From: Variovorax sp. J22G73
GTDB taxonomy: Bacteria; Pseudomonadota; Gammaproteobacteria; Burkholderiales; Burkholderiaceae_C
Length of the DNA stretch: 64,000 bases
Direction: 5' to 3'
Assembly: GCF_030317035.1 (NCBI RefSeq)
Contig: NZ_JASZYK010000003.1
Span: 682,001 to 746,000 of the forward strand
In this document: positions 7,838 to 15,058 of the stretch, piece after piece
Layout of the letters: the number at the start of each line of letters is the position of its first letter
Position numbering within the stretch: the stretch's first letter is position 1
Program-made: the position numbers and the translations under genes
Notes under the pieces: generated by a model
What the model was told of the DNA's origin: nothing
Seen by the model: the letters and a program-made list of their open reading frames with translations, nothing else
The model's database searches: none

Positions 7838-10396
7838 TCAGAACCTCCCGCGCAACGTCACCGTCGCATTGCGCGGCTCCCCGTAGAAATTACCCCACCC
7901 CGGCGCGCCCACCGTCTGGTAGTAGACCTTGTCGAACAGGTTGCTCACGTTCAGCGCCAGCGACCAGCTGCGGTTGATCTGGTAGCTCACGCGCGCGGTC
8001 CACACCGCGTACGCGGGCTGCGCGATCTTGATGGTGCCGGTGGTGCGCGAGCTTTCGCTCTGGAAGTTGACGCCGCCGCCCACGGTCCACGCGTTCAGCG
8101 CGCCCGGCAGGCGGTAGTCGGTCCACAGCCGCAGGATGTGCTTGGGCGTGTAGGTGCTGGCGAAGGCCACGCCGGCGTTGGAGGTGTCGTCCAGGTAGCG
8201 GAAGCTGTTGAGCGTGTAGCCGCCGAAGACCTGCCAGCCGCGCGCGATCTCGCCGCTGATCTCCGCGTCGATGCCCTGGCTGCGCACCCGCCCGCTGGAC
8301 ACGTAGCAGTACGCGCCCACCGAACACGGGTTCACCATGTCCTGCTCGGCGCGGTTGCTCTGGTCGATGCGAAACACCGCGAGCGATGCGTTGACCTTGC
8401 CGTCCATCAGCTCGCCCTTGAGCCCGGCCTCGTAGTTCTTGCCCTTGATCGGGTCGAGCATGACGCCCGCGGCCGTCACCGCGTTCTGCGGCTGGAAGAT
8501 GTCGGCGTAGCTCACGTAGGCCGACCACTGCTTGTTCAGCGCATACACCAGGCCGCCGTAGGGCGTGAGCACGCCGCTTTCGCGGTAGGGGTCGTCGTAG
8601 GCCTCGTCGGTGTCGCGCAGCCGGCTGGTCCATTTGTAGCGCGACACGCGCGCGCCCAGCACCAGCGTGAGCGGGTCGCTCACGCTGAAGCGGGCCACGC
8701 CGTAGGCGCCCGACTGCGTCATCTCGGTGACGGTGGCGGCGCCGCGGTAGCGCCGCGCGAGAAAGTCGGCGGTCACCGGTTCGCTGATCTGGTGGTCGGG
8801 GTTGAGCACGTCGTTGCGCACGCCCAGCGCGATCAGCCCGAAGTCGCCCCGGCTCACCATGCGCCCGGTGTTGGCGCCGAAGCTCAGCGCATGGCGCCGG
8901 CCGAAGGCGTCGAACTTGCCGTCGACCGCCACGTCGAGGCCCTTGTTGTCGGTGCCGAAGTCGAACAGGCCGGCGAAGGTGGTCGACCCCGCCATCGTCG
9001 CGGGATTGATCGCGCCGTTGGAGTACAGGTACTTGATGTCGTGCTTCTCGCGCGTGTAGGTGGCCGTGGCCTTGAGCGTCCAGTCGGCGTCGAAGCGGTG
9101 GGCCAGCTCGGTGAACACCGAGGTCTGCTCGCTGTTCCAGCGGTTCCAGTCGGCGCCCAGGAAGGTCGAGCGGGCCAGCCGCAGGTCGGCGCCGTTGTCG
9201 TAGCGCGGCAGGCCGTGGAAGAAGGGCACCGACTTCAGCTTCTCGTAGCTCGCGCCCAGCGTCAGGCGCGTTTGCGGCGACAGGTCGTACTCGAGCGCGC
9301 CGTACAGCACGCCGGTGCGGCTCTTGGCCACGTCGTAGAAGTAGTCGCGGTCCTCGAAGCTGGCCACCGCGCGGCCGCGCAGGGTGCCGGCCTCGTTCAG
9401 CGGGCCGGTCGCATCCACCTCGGTGCGCACGTTGTTCCACGAGCCGGCGCTGGCGGACACCAGCAGCTGCTTGTCCGCCAGCGGGCGCTTGCGCACCATG
9501 TTGATGGTGGCGCTCGGCGTGCCCGCGCCCTGCAGCAGGCCGGTGGCGCCGCGCACGATCTCCACCCGGTCGAGGATGGCGGTGTTGCTGGTGAAGTTGT
9601 TGGCCTGCGGGTAGTAGAAGGCGCGGTTGACGCCGTCGAACTGGTAGGTGTCGGCCATGAAGCCGCGCGAGTACACGTAGCGCCCGCCCATCGGGCTGTT
9701 GTACATGGTGATGCCGGTGGTGTTGGCCAGCACCGCGTCGATGGTGGTGAGGTTCTGGTCGTCCATCTTCTGGCGCGTGACGACGGTGACGGACTGCGGA
9801 ATTTCCTTCAGCGTCTGCTCGCCCTTGCCGACCGTGACGATGCGGCTCGCGTACGAGCCCGAGCCTTCGGTGGTGGCGCTGCGCTCGGCCTGCGCGGTGA
9901 CGCGCACTTCGCTCAGCGTGCTGCCGTCGGCACCGGCCACGGGAGCGATGGGCGCCGTGGCGCGGCGCAGCGTGTAGCCGCCGCCTTCATGCGGCACGGC
10001 CTCCAGCCCGGTGTTGGCGAGCAGCCGCGAGAAGCCCTCGGGCACGGCGTGGCTGCCGCGCAGGCCGGCGGTGCTGCGGCCTTCGGTGAGCGCGGATTCG
10101 AAGGACAGCGTGACGCCCGCCTCGGCCGCGTAGCGCGACAGCGCCGGGCCGAGCGCGCCGGCGGGAATGTCGTAGGCCCTACGCGCGATTGCGGTCGTGG
10201 TCGCGGTCGCCGCCGAGGCCGGCGCGGGTTGCTGCGCCATCGCGCCGCCTGCGCCAGCAGCACTGGTGATGGCGATCACCAGGCAGAGGCTGCGCGCACC
10301 GTGCGCGGCGCCTGTCAGGCGCGTGGCGGACACAGAGGGCAGGGGAGTGAAAGTGCCGCACGCGGGGCGGCCGGTGCGCAAACGTGGCAATGCCAT
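7838..10396 (-). CDS. TonB-dependent siderophore receptor with N-terminal STN signalling domain
   Basis: An 852 aa FpvA/FecA-type outer-membrane receptor. A long signal peptide ends near GGAMAQQ (residue ~55). The STN (secretin/TonB N-terminal) domain covers roughly 75-145 (YDIPAGALGPALSRYAAEAGV), the plug about 190-330 (EIPQSVTVVTRQKM, VEIVRGATGLLQG), and then the 22-strand barrel ends in ..VTLRGRF with the terminal Phe needed for assembly. The STN domain would contact FecR in the periplasm and signal ligand binding to the sigma factor encoded upstream. Ligand unknown. 111 bp separates it from fecR, with no Fur-like site seen there, so it is probably read from the sigma-factor promoter or a FecI-type promoter in that gap. 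Confidence 0.93.
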   Translation of the reverse strand: MALPRLRTGRPACGTFTPLPSVSATRLTGAAHGARSLCLVIAITSAAGAGGAMAQQPAPASAATATTTAIARRAYDIPAGALGPALSRYAAEAGVTLSFESALTEGRSTAGLRGSHAVPEGFSRLLANTGLEAVPHEGGGYTLRRATAPIAPVAGADGSTLSEVRVTAQAERSATTEGSGSYASRIVTVGKGEQTLKEIPQSVTVVTRQKMDDQNLTTIDAVLANTTGITMYNSPMGGRYVYSRGFMADTYQFDGVNRAFYYPQANNFTSNTAILDRVEIVRGATGLLQGAGTPSATINMVRKRPLADKQLLVSASAGSWNNVRTEVDATGPLNEAGTLRGRAVASFEDRDYFYDVAKSRTGVLYGALEYDLSPQTRLTLGASYEKLKSVPFFHGLPRYDNGADLRLARSTFLGADWNRWNSEQTSVFTELAHRFDADWTLKATATYTREKHDIKYLYSNGAINPATMAGSTTFAGLFDFGTDNKGLDVAVDGKFDAFGRRHALSFGANTGRMVSRGDFGLIALGVRNDVLNPDHQISEPVTADFLARRYRGAATVTEMTQSGAYGVARFSVSDPLTLVLGARVSRYKWTSRLRDTDEAYDDPYRESGVLTPYGGLVYALNKQWSAYVSYADIFQPQNAVTAAGVMLDPIKGKNYEAGLKGELMDGKVNASLAVFRIDQSNRAEQDMVNPCSVGAYCYVSSGRVRSQGIDAEISGEIARGWQVFGGYTLNSFRYLDDTSNAGVAFASTYTPKHILRLWTDYRLPGALNAWTVGGGVNFQSESSRTTGTIKIAQPAYAVWTARVSYQINRSWSLALNVSNLFDKVYYQTVGAPGWGNFYGEPRNATVTLRGRF

Positions 10397-10507
10397 GGTC
10401 TTCTGGGTTCCTTGTCGGTGCCGCGATCACAGCGCGGCTCCATGGCTTGCCCGACGAGATTCGAAAAAGGGACAGCGAGATGAAAAATTCTTCGGGCGTC
10501 GGCGCGT

Positions 10508-11539
10508 TCAGCCCGGCACCACGCTCACCCAGTAGCGCGTGCGCGTCACCACCTGCACGGGCAGCGAGGTGGCCAGCATCGAGAGCACGTAGTCGGTGTC
10601 GCGCAGCTGGAACGCCCCCGAAATCCGCAGGCCCCCGACCTCGCTCGCGCAGTGGACGATGCCGGGCCGGTAGCGCGCGAGCTCGGCGCAGAAGTCGGCC
10701 AGCCGCATGTTGTCGGCGTACAGCACGCCTCGGGTCCATGCCTGGCTTTGCGTGGACACGGGCTCGGGCGGCGCCGCGCCTGCGTCGCCCAGCACCGTCT
10801 GCTGTCCGGCGGGCAGCACCAGCGCCGGTGCGGTGGCGTTGCGCAGCGTGACTTCTACCGCCCCTTCGGTGACGGCCACGCGCACGGCGCCTCGCTCTTG
10901 CGGCTCGCCTTCTTGCCGCACGGTGAAGCGCGTGCCCAGCGCGCGCAGCCGGCCTTGCGCGGTTTCCACCACGAAGGGGCGCGCGCGGCCGCTGCCCAGC
11001 GGGTCGGGCGCGGTCACGACGGCGATGGCGCCTGCGCGCAGGCGCACGGTGCGCTGCCGCTCGTCGAAGCGAATGTCGACGGCGCTCGCCGTGTCCAGTA
11101 GCACCCGGCTGCCGTCGGCCAGTTGCAGCTCGCGGCGCTCGCCGGTGGCGGTGCGCTCGTCGGACGACCAGGCCTGCCACGGCATGTGGCGCCAGCCCAG
11201 GTAGCCGGCCGGCACCGCCGCGGCGAACAGCGCGAGCGTGCGCAGCGCGGCGCGGCGGTTGGCGCGGCCCTGGCGCGCCAGCACCGGCATGCCGACCGTG
11301 GGCGGCACGGCGCCGAATTTCTGCGACAGCCGCTGCGCGCGCTGCCAGGCCTGCTCGTGTGCAGGGTCGGCCTCGCGCCAGCGCGCGCAGGCGGCGTGGT
11401 CGCCGGGGCCGGCCTCGCCCGAGTGCAGGCGCACCAGCCAGCGCGCGGCCTCGCGCAGCACGGCGGGGTCGAGCGGGCCGGGGGGCGTGAGTTTGGTGAG
11501 CTTCGCGAGGTTCGCCGGTGGCCGGGCGGAGGCGTTCAT
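10508..11539 (-). CDS. fecR: FecR-family anti-sigma/sigma regulator
   Basis: A 343 aa inner-membrane signal transducer. The N-terminal cytosolic DUF4880 part carries ARWLVRLHSGEAGPGDHAACARWR and PAHEQAWQRAQRL; one membrane helix is near residues 93-110 (TLALFAAAVPAGYLGW). The periplasmic FecR domain holds ERRELQLADGSRVLLDTASAVD, VETAQGRLRALGTRFTVR and a C-terminal STN-like part (GIVHCASEVGGLRISGAFQL). It relays receptor occupancy to the sigma factor. ATG 11539 overlaps the sigma gene stop as ATGA. Confidence 0.92.
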   Translation of the reverse strand: MNASARPPANLAKLTKLTPPGPLDPAVLREAARWLVRLHSGEAGPGDHAACARWREADPAHEQAWQRAQRLSQKFGAVPPTVGMPVLARQGRANRRAALRTLALFAAAVPAGYLGWRHMPWQAWSSDERTATGERRELQLADGSRVLLDTASAVDIRFDERQRTVRLRAGAIAVVTAPDPLGSGRARPFVVETAQGRLRALGTRFTVRQEGEPQERGAVRVAVTEGAVEVTLRNATAPALVLPAGQQTVLGDAGAAPPEPVSTQSQAWTRGVLYADNMRLADFCAELARYRPGIVHCASEVGGLRISGAFQLRDTDYVLSMLATSLPVQVVTRTRYWVSVVPG

Positions 11540-12045
11540 TCGACCAGCGCCAGGCAACGCTCGAAGCCCTGCTGCATGTAGCGCTTGACGGTGCGCTCGC
11601 TGATCTGCAGCCGCTCGGCGATGGCCGCGTAGGTCAGCCCTTCGAGCTGCGAGAGCACGAAGGCTTCGCGCGCCTTGGGCGCCAGGCCGTCGAGCATGGC
11701 GTCGATCTCGTCGAGCGTCTGCAGCAGCACCAGCCGCTCTTCGGGCGACAGCGCCAGGGGCTCGGGCAGCAGGGCCAGGGTTTCGAGGTAGGCGCGCTGC
11801 AGCGCTTGCCGGCGCCAATGCTCGCTGACCACGCCCTTGGCCAGCGTCGACAGGTAGGCCCGTGGCTCGCGCAGCGTGGGCAGCACCTGCGGGCGCAGCA
11901 GCACGCGCACGAAGGTGTCCTGCGCCAGGTCGGCCGCGCTGTGCGAGCACCCCAGCCGCCGCCGCAGCCAGGCGCTGAGCCATCCATGGTGCTCTTCGTA
12001 GAACACGTGCATGGCCCCGTGGGCAGCGGCATTGGCGGATGACAT
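11536..12045 (-). CDS. fecI: FecI-type ECF sigma-70 factor
   Basis: A 169 aa ECF sigma factor. Region 2 shows FYEEHHGWLSAWLRRRLG and SAADLAQDTFVRVLL; region 4 shows LDGLAPKAREAFVLSQLEGLTYAAIAERL and the HTH SERTVKRYMQQGFERCL. This is the iron-starvation subgroup, which transcribes the adjacent siderophore receptor operon when FecR is triggered. A Fur-like palindrome at 12068-12082, just upstream of the ATG, suggests iron repression. Confidence 0.93.
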   Translation of the reverse strand: MSSANAAAHGAMHVFYEEHHGWLSAWLRRRLGCSHSAADLAQDTFVRVLLRPQVLPTLREPRAYLSTLAKGVVSEHWRRQALQRAYLETLALLPEPLALSPEERLVLLQTLDEIDAMLDGLAPKAREAFVLSQLEGLTYAAIAERLQISERTVKRYMQQGFERCLALVE

Positions 12046-12067
12046 GGCGAAAACGGGAGGCGTCAGT

Positions 12068-12082
12068 TGAGAATGACTCTCA
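12068..12082. promoter_or_regulatory. Fur-box-like palindrome upstream of fecI
   Basis: TGAGAATGACTCTCA matches 11 of the 14 defined positions of the 7-1-7 Fur consensus TGATAATnATTATCA and has perfect TGAGA/TCTCA outer arms. It lies 23 bp upstream of the fecI ATG, where Fur-Fe would block transcription, in line with the iron-uptake genes it precedes. Confidence 0.65.
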
Positions 12083-12120
12083 TCTTAAGCGAATGACATG
12101 GGTTGCCGGGCCCATATGAG

Positions 12121-12170
12121 CTTGCGTGAGCTTGCGCGGGCTTGCGCGGGCTTGCGTGGGCTTGCGTGGG
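12121..12170. repeat. Five tandem copies of the 10-mer CTTGCGYGRG
   Basis: Five head-to-tail 10 bp units, CTTGCGTGAG, CTTGCGCGGG (twice) and CTTGCGTGGG (twice). A 10 bp period puts every unit on the same face of the helix. They lie between the Fur-like box and the response-regulator gene. This could be a cooperative binding array or a slippage-prone satellite. Confidence 0.85.
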
Positions 12171-12347
12171 TCGTGGGCTGCCGCGCTTTTCGAGTTTCCC
12201 TACTTCCAGGGATGCCGACGCGCACCCGTGTCACTACCATCCCCACCTGCCGGCGCAACCCGCGCAACCCTGCTCGATCTTCGAACCTTCCAGACCCATG
12301 ACCCGGCCTTCCCCCAAGACCCCGACCTTCCCGCCCCGCGAGCCGGC

Positions 12348-13061
12348 ATGCCGCTAGGCCCCGCCGCCGCCCCGCCGCGACCGCAAGCCGCCCCCGAGTG
12401 GCGTGAGGCGCTGCTGCCCGCACCCGTGCTGGTGGTGGAAGACGAGCCGCTGATGCAGCGGCGCATCCACACGCTGCTGACGCAGTTCGGCTACGAGGCC
12501 GACGCGCTGGTGTTCGCCGGCACCATCGCGCAGGCCCAGGCCTGCATCGCGGCGCAACCGCACGCGCTGGCGCTGGTGGACATCGAGCTGCCCGACGGCA
12601 ACGGCGTGTCGCTCATCGAGCAGCTGCGCGCCGACGACCCGGCGCTTAGCATCCTGGTGATCTCGGCGTGGAGCACCGAAGACGTGATCCTCACGGCGCT
12701 GCGTGCCGGCGCCACCGGCTACGTGCTGAAGGAGCGCGACGACATCGAGCTGTCGTTGGCGATCCGCAGCGTGCTGCGCGGCGGCGCGCCCATCGACCCC
12801 TTCATCGCCAGCCGTATCCTCGAGCTGCTGCATTCGCCGGCGACCACGCCGGGCCACGTCGATGCCGACGTGCTCAGCCGGCGCGAGGGCGAGATCCTGC
12901 AGCTGGTTGCCCAGGGCCTGACCAACCGCGAGATCGCCGAGCAGCTCTTCCTGTCCAAGCACACCGTCGAATGCCACATCAAGCACATCTACCAGAAGCT
13001 CGCGGTGTCCTCGCGCACCAAGGCGGTCTTCGCGGCGCGCTCGCGTGGCTTGCTTGCCTGA
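12348..13061 (+). CDS. NarL/FixJ-type two-component response regulator
   Basis: A 237 aa response regulator. The receiver domain (about residues 25-140) has the acidic pair VVEDEP, phospho-acceptor Asp78 in LALVDIELPDG, the Ser of VISAWS, and the Lys of GYVLKERDD. A LuxR/GerE HTH occupies about 175-235 (LSRREGEILQLVAQGLTNREIAEQLFLSKHTVECHIKHIYQKL). Start ATG 12348 is chosen because sequence before it is low-complexity and crosses the promoter region. It overlaps the histidine kinase gene that follows and is its evident partner. Confidence 0.92.
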   Translation: MPLGPAAAPPRPQAAPEWREALLPAPVLVVEDEPLMQRRIHTLLTQFGYEADALVFAGTIAQAQACIAAQPHALALVDIELPDGNGVSLIEQLRADDPALSILVISAWSTEDVILTALRAGATGYVLKERDDIELSLAIRSVLRGGAPIDPFIASRILELLHSPATTPGHVDADVLSRREGEILQLVAQGLTNREIAEQLFLSKHTVECHIKHIYQKLAVSSRTKAVFAARSRGLLA

Positions 13062-15058
13062 TCTTCCTGGGTTGCCTCGCGGTGGCGCCCGCCGCGTGGG
13101 CCCAGGCGTGCCAGCCGCAGGTCGACGGCGTCTCGGCAGTCCGCGCGAACGGTCAGGACACTGACGGCACGGGCCGGCCCACCTCGGGCTGGACGCCCGT
13201 GTCGCTGCCCGACCTGTGGTCGCAGCGCTGGCCCGGGCACGACGGCACGGCCTGGTACCGCGTCGACTGGCACTGGCCTTGCACCCCGGCCAAGGAGCCG
13301 CTGGCGATTGCCATCGACTACATCAACATGGCCGGCGCGGTGTACGTCAACGACGACCTGCTGTGGACCGACCGCAGCCTGGCCGAGCCGCTGAGCCGCA
13401 GCTGGAACACGCCGCGCTACCTCGTCGTTCCGCCCTCGGTGCTGCGGCCCGGCGCCAACACCGTGTTGGTGAAGGTGGTGGGCAACCCCATCGACGGCGC
13501 GGGGCTGGGGCGCGTGCGCATCGGCACGGCCGACACGGTGGAGCCGCTGTACAGCCACCAGGTGCTGCTGCGGCGCACGCTGCCCGCGCTGAACCTGGTG
13601 ATCTCGATGACGCTGGGCTGCTTCTTCCTGGCGCTGTGGCTCATGCGGCGCAGCGAGCGCAGCTACGGCTGGTATGCCCTCACGTCGTTCACCTGGCTGC
13701 TGTTCGCGAGCAACACGGTGGTTTCCACGCCCTGGCCTTTCGCGACCACCGACAGCTGGTCGCGCTGGGTGACGGTGGCGCTGCTGGCCTACACCTCGTC
13801 GTTCTGCATCTTCCTGTGCCGCTTCGGCGGCCTGCGCTTCGTGCGCGCGGAACGGGCGTTGTGGCTCGCGGCCGGGCTGGGTGCGGCGACGGTGGCGTTC
13901 ATTGCGCGCGACGGGCTGGGCGCCGCGCAGGGCGTGGCCTTCCTGGCGTGCGCGGCGCTGTTCATGGGGGCGTGCGCGGCTTTCGTGGGGCGGGCCGCAT
14001 CCACGCGCCAGCCCGAGCACCTGCTGCTGGCGGTCTGCGTGCTGGGCTTTCTGGTGGCGGCGGTGCACGACGTGCTGATGGTGCTGCGCGTGCTGCCCGA
14101 CGGGCTGGCCTACACCACCGTGTCGGCGCCGCTCATCATGGTGGGCATGTCGGCCATCCTGGCGTGGAGCGTGACGCGCAACCTGCGGCGCATCGAGCGC
14201 TTCAACCTCGAACTGGAAGAGCGCATCACCATCACCCGCCACGAACTCACGCAGACGCTCGGGCGCGAGCACGCGCTGGCGCTGGCCAACGCCCGCCTCG
14301 GCGAACGGCTGCAGCTCGCCCACGACCTGCACGACGGCCTGGGCGGCTCGCTGGTGCGCTCCATCGCGCTGGTGGAGCAGTCGGCCCATGCGCTGGAGGC
14401 CCACCAGTACCTGTCGATGTTCAAGTCGCTGCGCGACGACCTGCGCCAGGTGATCGACAGCAGCTCCAGCGCCACGGCGCGCATCGCGGCCACGCCGGCC
14501 GAATGGATCGCGCCCATTCGCCACCGCTTCAACCGCATCTTCGAGGAGCTGAACGTGGCCAGCCGGTGGCAGCTGCCGGCGCGCTGGCCCTGCGAGCTGT
14601 CGCCCAAGCAGTTGCTGGGGCTCACGCGCTTTCTCGAAGAGGCGCTGACCAACGTCATCAAGCACAGCCGCGCGAGCGAGTTCGAGGTGCGGCTGCTGGC
14701 GTTGGACCATGAGCGATGCGGCCACGGCGACCAGAGCAACCAGGGCCAGCTCAGCCTCTCGATCGAGGACAACGGCGTGGGCTTCGATGTTCAGGGCGTG
14801 GCGGGTTCCATCCTGGGCATCGGCCTGCGCAGCATGCATGCGCGCATCGCGCGCATCGGCGGCACGCTGGAGATCGCCTCGGCGCCGGGGTGCACCCGGC
14901 TCGAGGCGCGCGTGCGCGTCACACCGCCCGAGGGGCCGGAGAGGCCAGAAGCACCGGGCTCGTCGCGTCCTGAGCCTGCACTTGCGCCTGCGTCTGTTCT
15001 TGCGGCACCGGCAGGTGCAGGCACAGCCGGGTCTCGCCGGGCTGCGAACGCACCCTGA
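12971..15058 (+). CDS. Sensor histidine kinase with periplasmic jelly-roll and 7TM region (HisKA_3 type)
   Basis: A membrane kinase, 695 aa from ATG 12971. This start lies 91 bp inside the response-regulator gene and is the nearest ATG/GTG/TTG that keeps the signal segment (WLACLIFLGCLAVAPAAWA). Next come a periplasmic beta-sandwich of the glycosyl-hydrolase-2 sugar-binding type (~45-190; VYVNDDLLW) and about seven membrane helices (~200-410). The NarX/LytS-type dimerisation box has LAHDLHDGLGGSL (His ~454). The ATPase domain shows EEALTNVIKH, IEDNGVGFD and LGIGLRSMHARIARIGG. The last ~45 residues are Pro/Ala-rich and lie antisense to the end of the next kinase gene. True start uncertain. Confidence 0.85.
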   Translation: MPHQAHLPEARGVLAHQGGLRGALAWLACLIFLGCLAVAPAAWAQACQPQVDGVSAVRANGQDTDGTGRPTSGWTPVSLPDLWSQRWPGHDGTAWYRVDWHWPCTPAKEPLAIAIDYINMAGAVYVNDDLLWTDRSLAEPLSRSWNTPRYLVVPPSVLRPGANTVLVKVVGNPIDGAGLGRVRIGTADTVEPLYSHQVLLRRTLPALNLVISMTLGCFFLALWLMRRSERSYGWYALTSFTWLLFASNTVVSTPWPFATTDSWSRWVTVALLAYTSSFCIFLCRFGGLRFVRAERALWLAAGLGAATVAFIARDGLGAAQGVAFLACAALFMGACAAFVGRAASTRQPEHLLLAVCVLGFLVAAVHDVLMVLRVLPDGLAYTTVSAPLIMVGMSAILAWSVTRNLRRIERFNLELEERITITRHELTQTLGREHALALANARLGERLQLAHDLHDGLGGSLVRSIALVEQSAHALEAHQYLSMFKSLRDDLRQVIDSSSSATARIAATPAEWIAPIRHRFNRIFEELNVASRWQLPARWPCELSPKQLLGLTRFLEEALTNVIKHSRASEFEVRLLALDHERCGHGDQSNQGQLSLSIEDNGVGFDVQGVAGSILGIGLRSMHARIARIGGTLEIASAPGCTRLEARVRVTPPEGPERPEAPGSSRPEPALAPASVLAAPAGAGTAGSRRAANAP

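Larger units (their letters stand above)
12046..12347. other. Divergent regulatory region between fecI and the response regulator
   Basis: 302 bp without a gene. It holds a Fur-box-like palindrome close to fecI (12068-12082) and five tandem copies of a 10-mer (12121-12170). The rest is G+C-rich sequence before the response-regulator ATG; frames that extend that gene upstream across the repeats give low-quality protein. Confidence 0.6.

Noticed and set aside
8138..10483. 781 aa plus-strand frame antisense to the siderophore receptor
   Set aside because: Low-complexity His/Val/Arg/Ala sequence without any recognisable domain; antisense of a clear TonB receptor.
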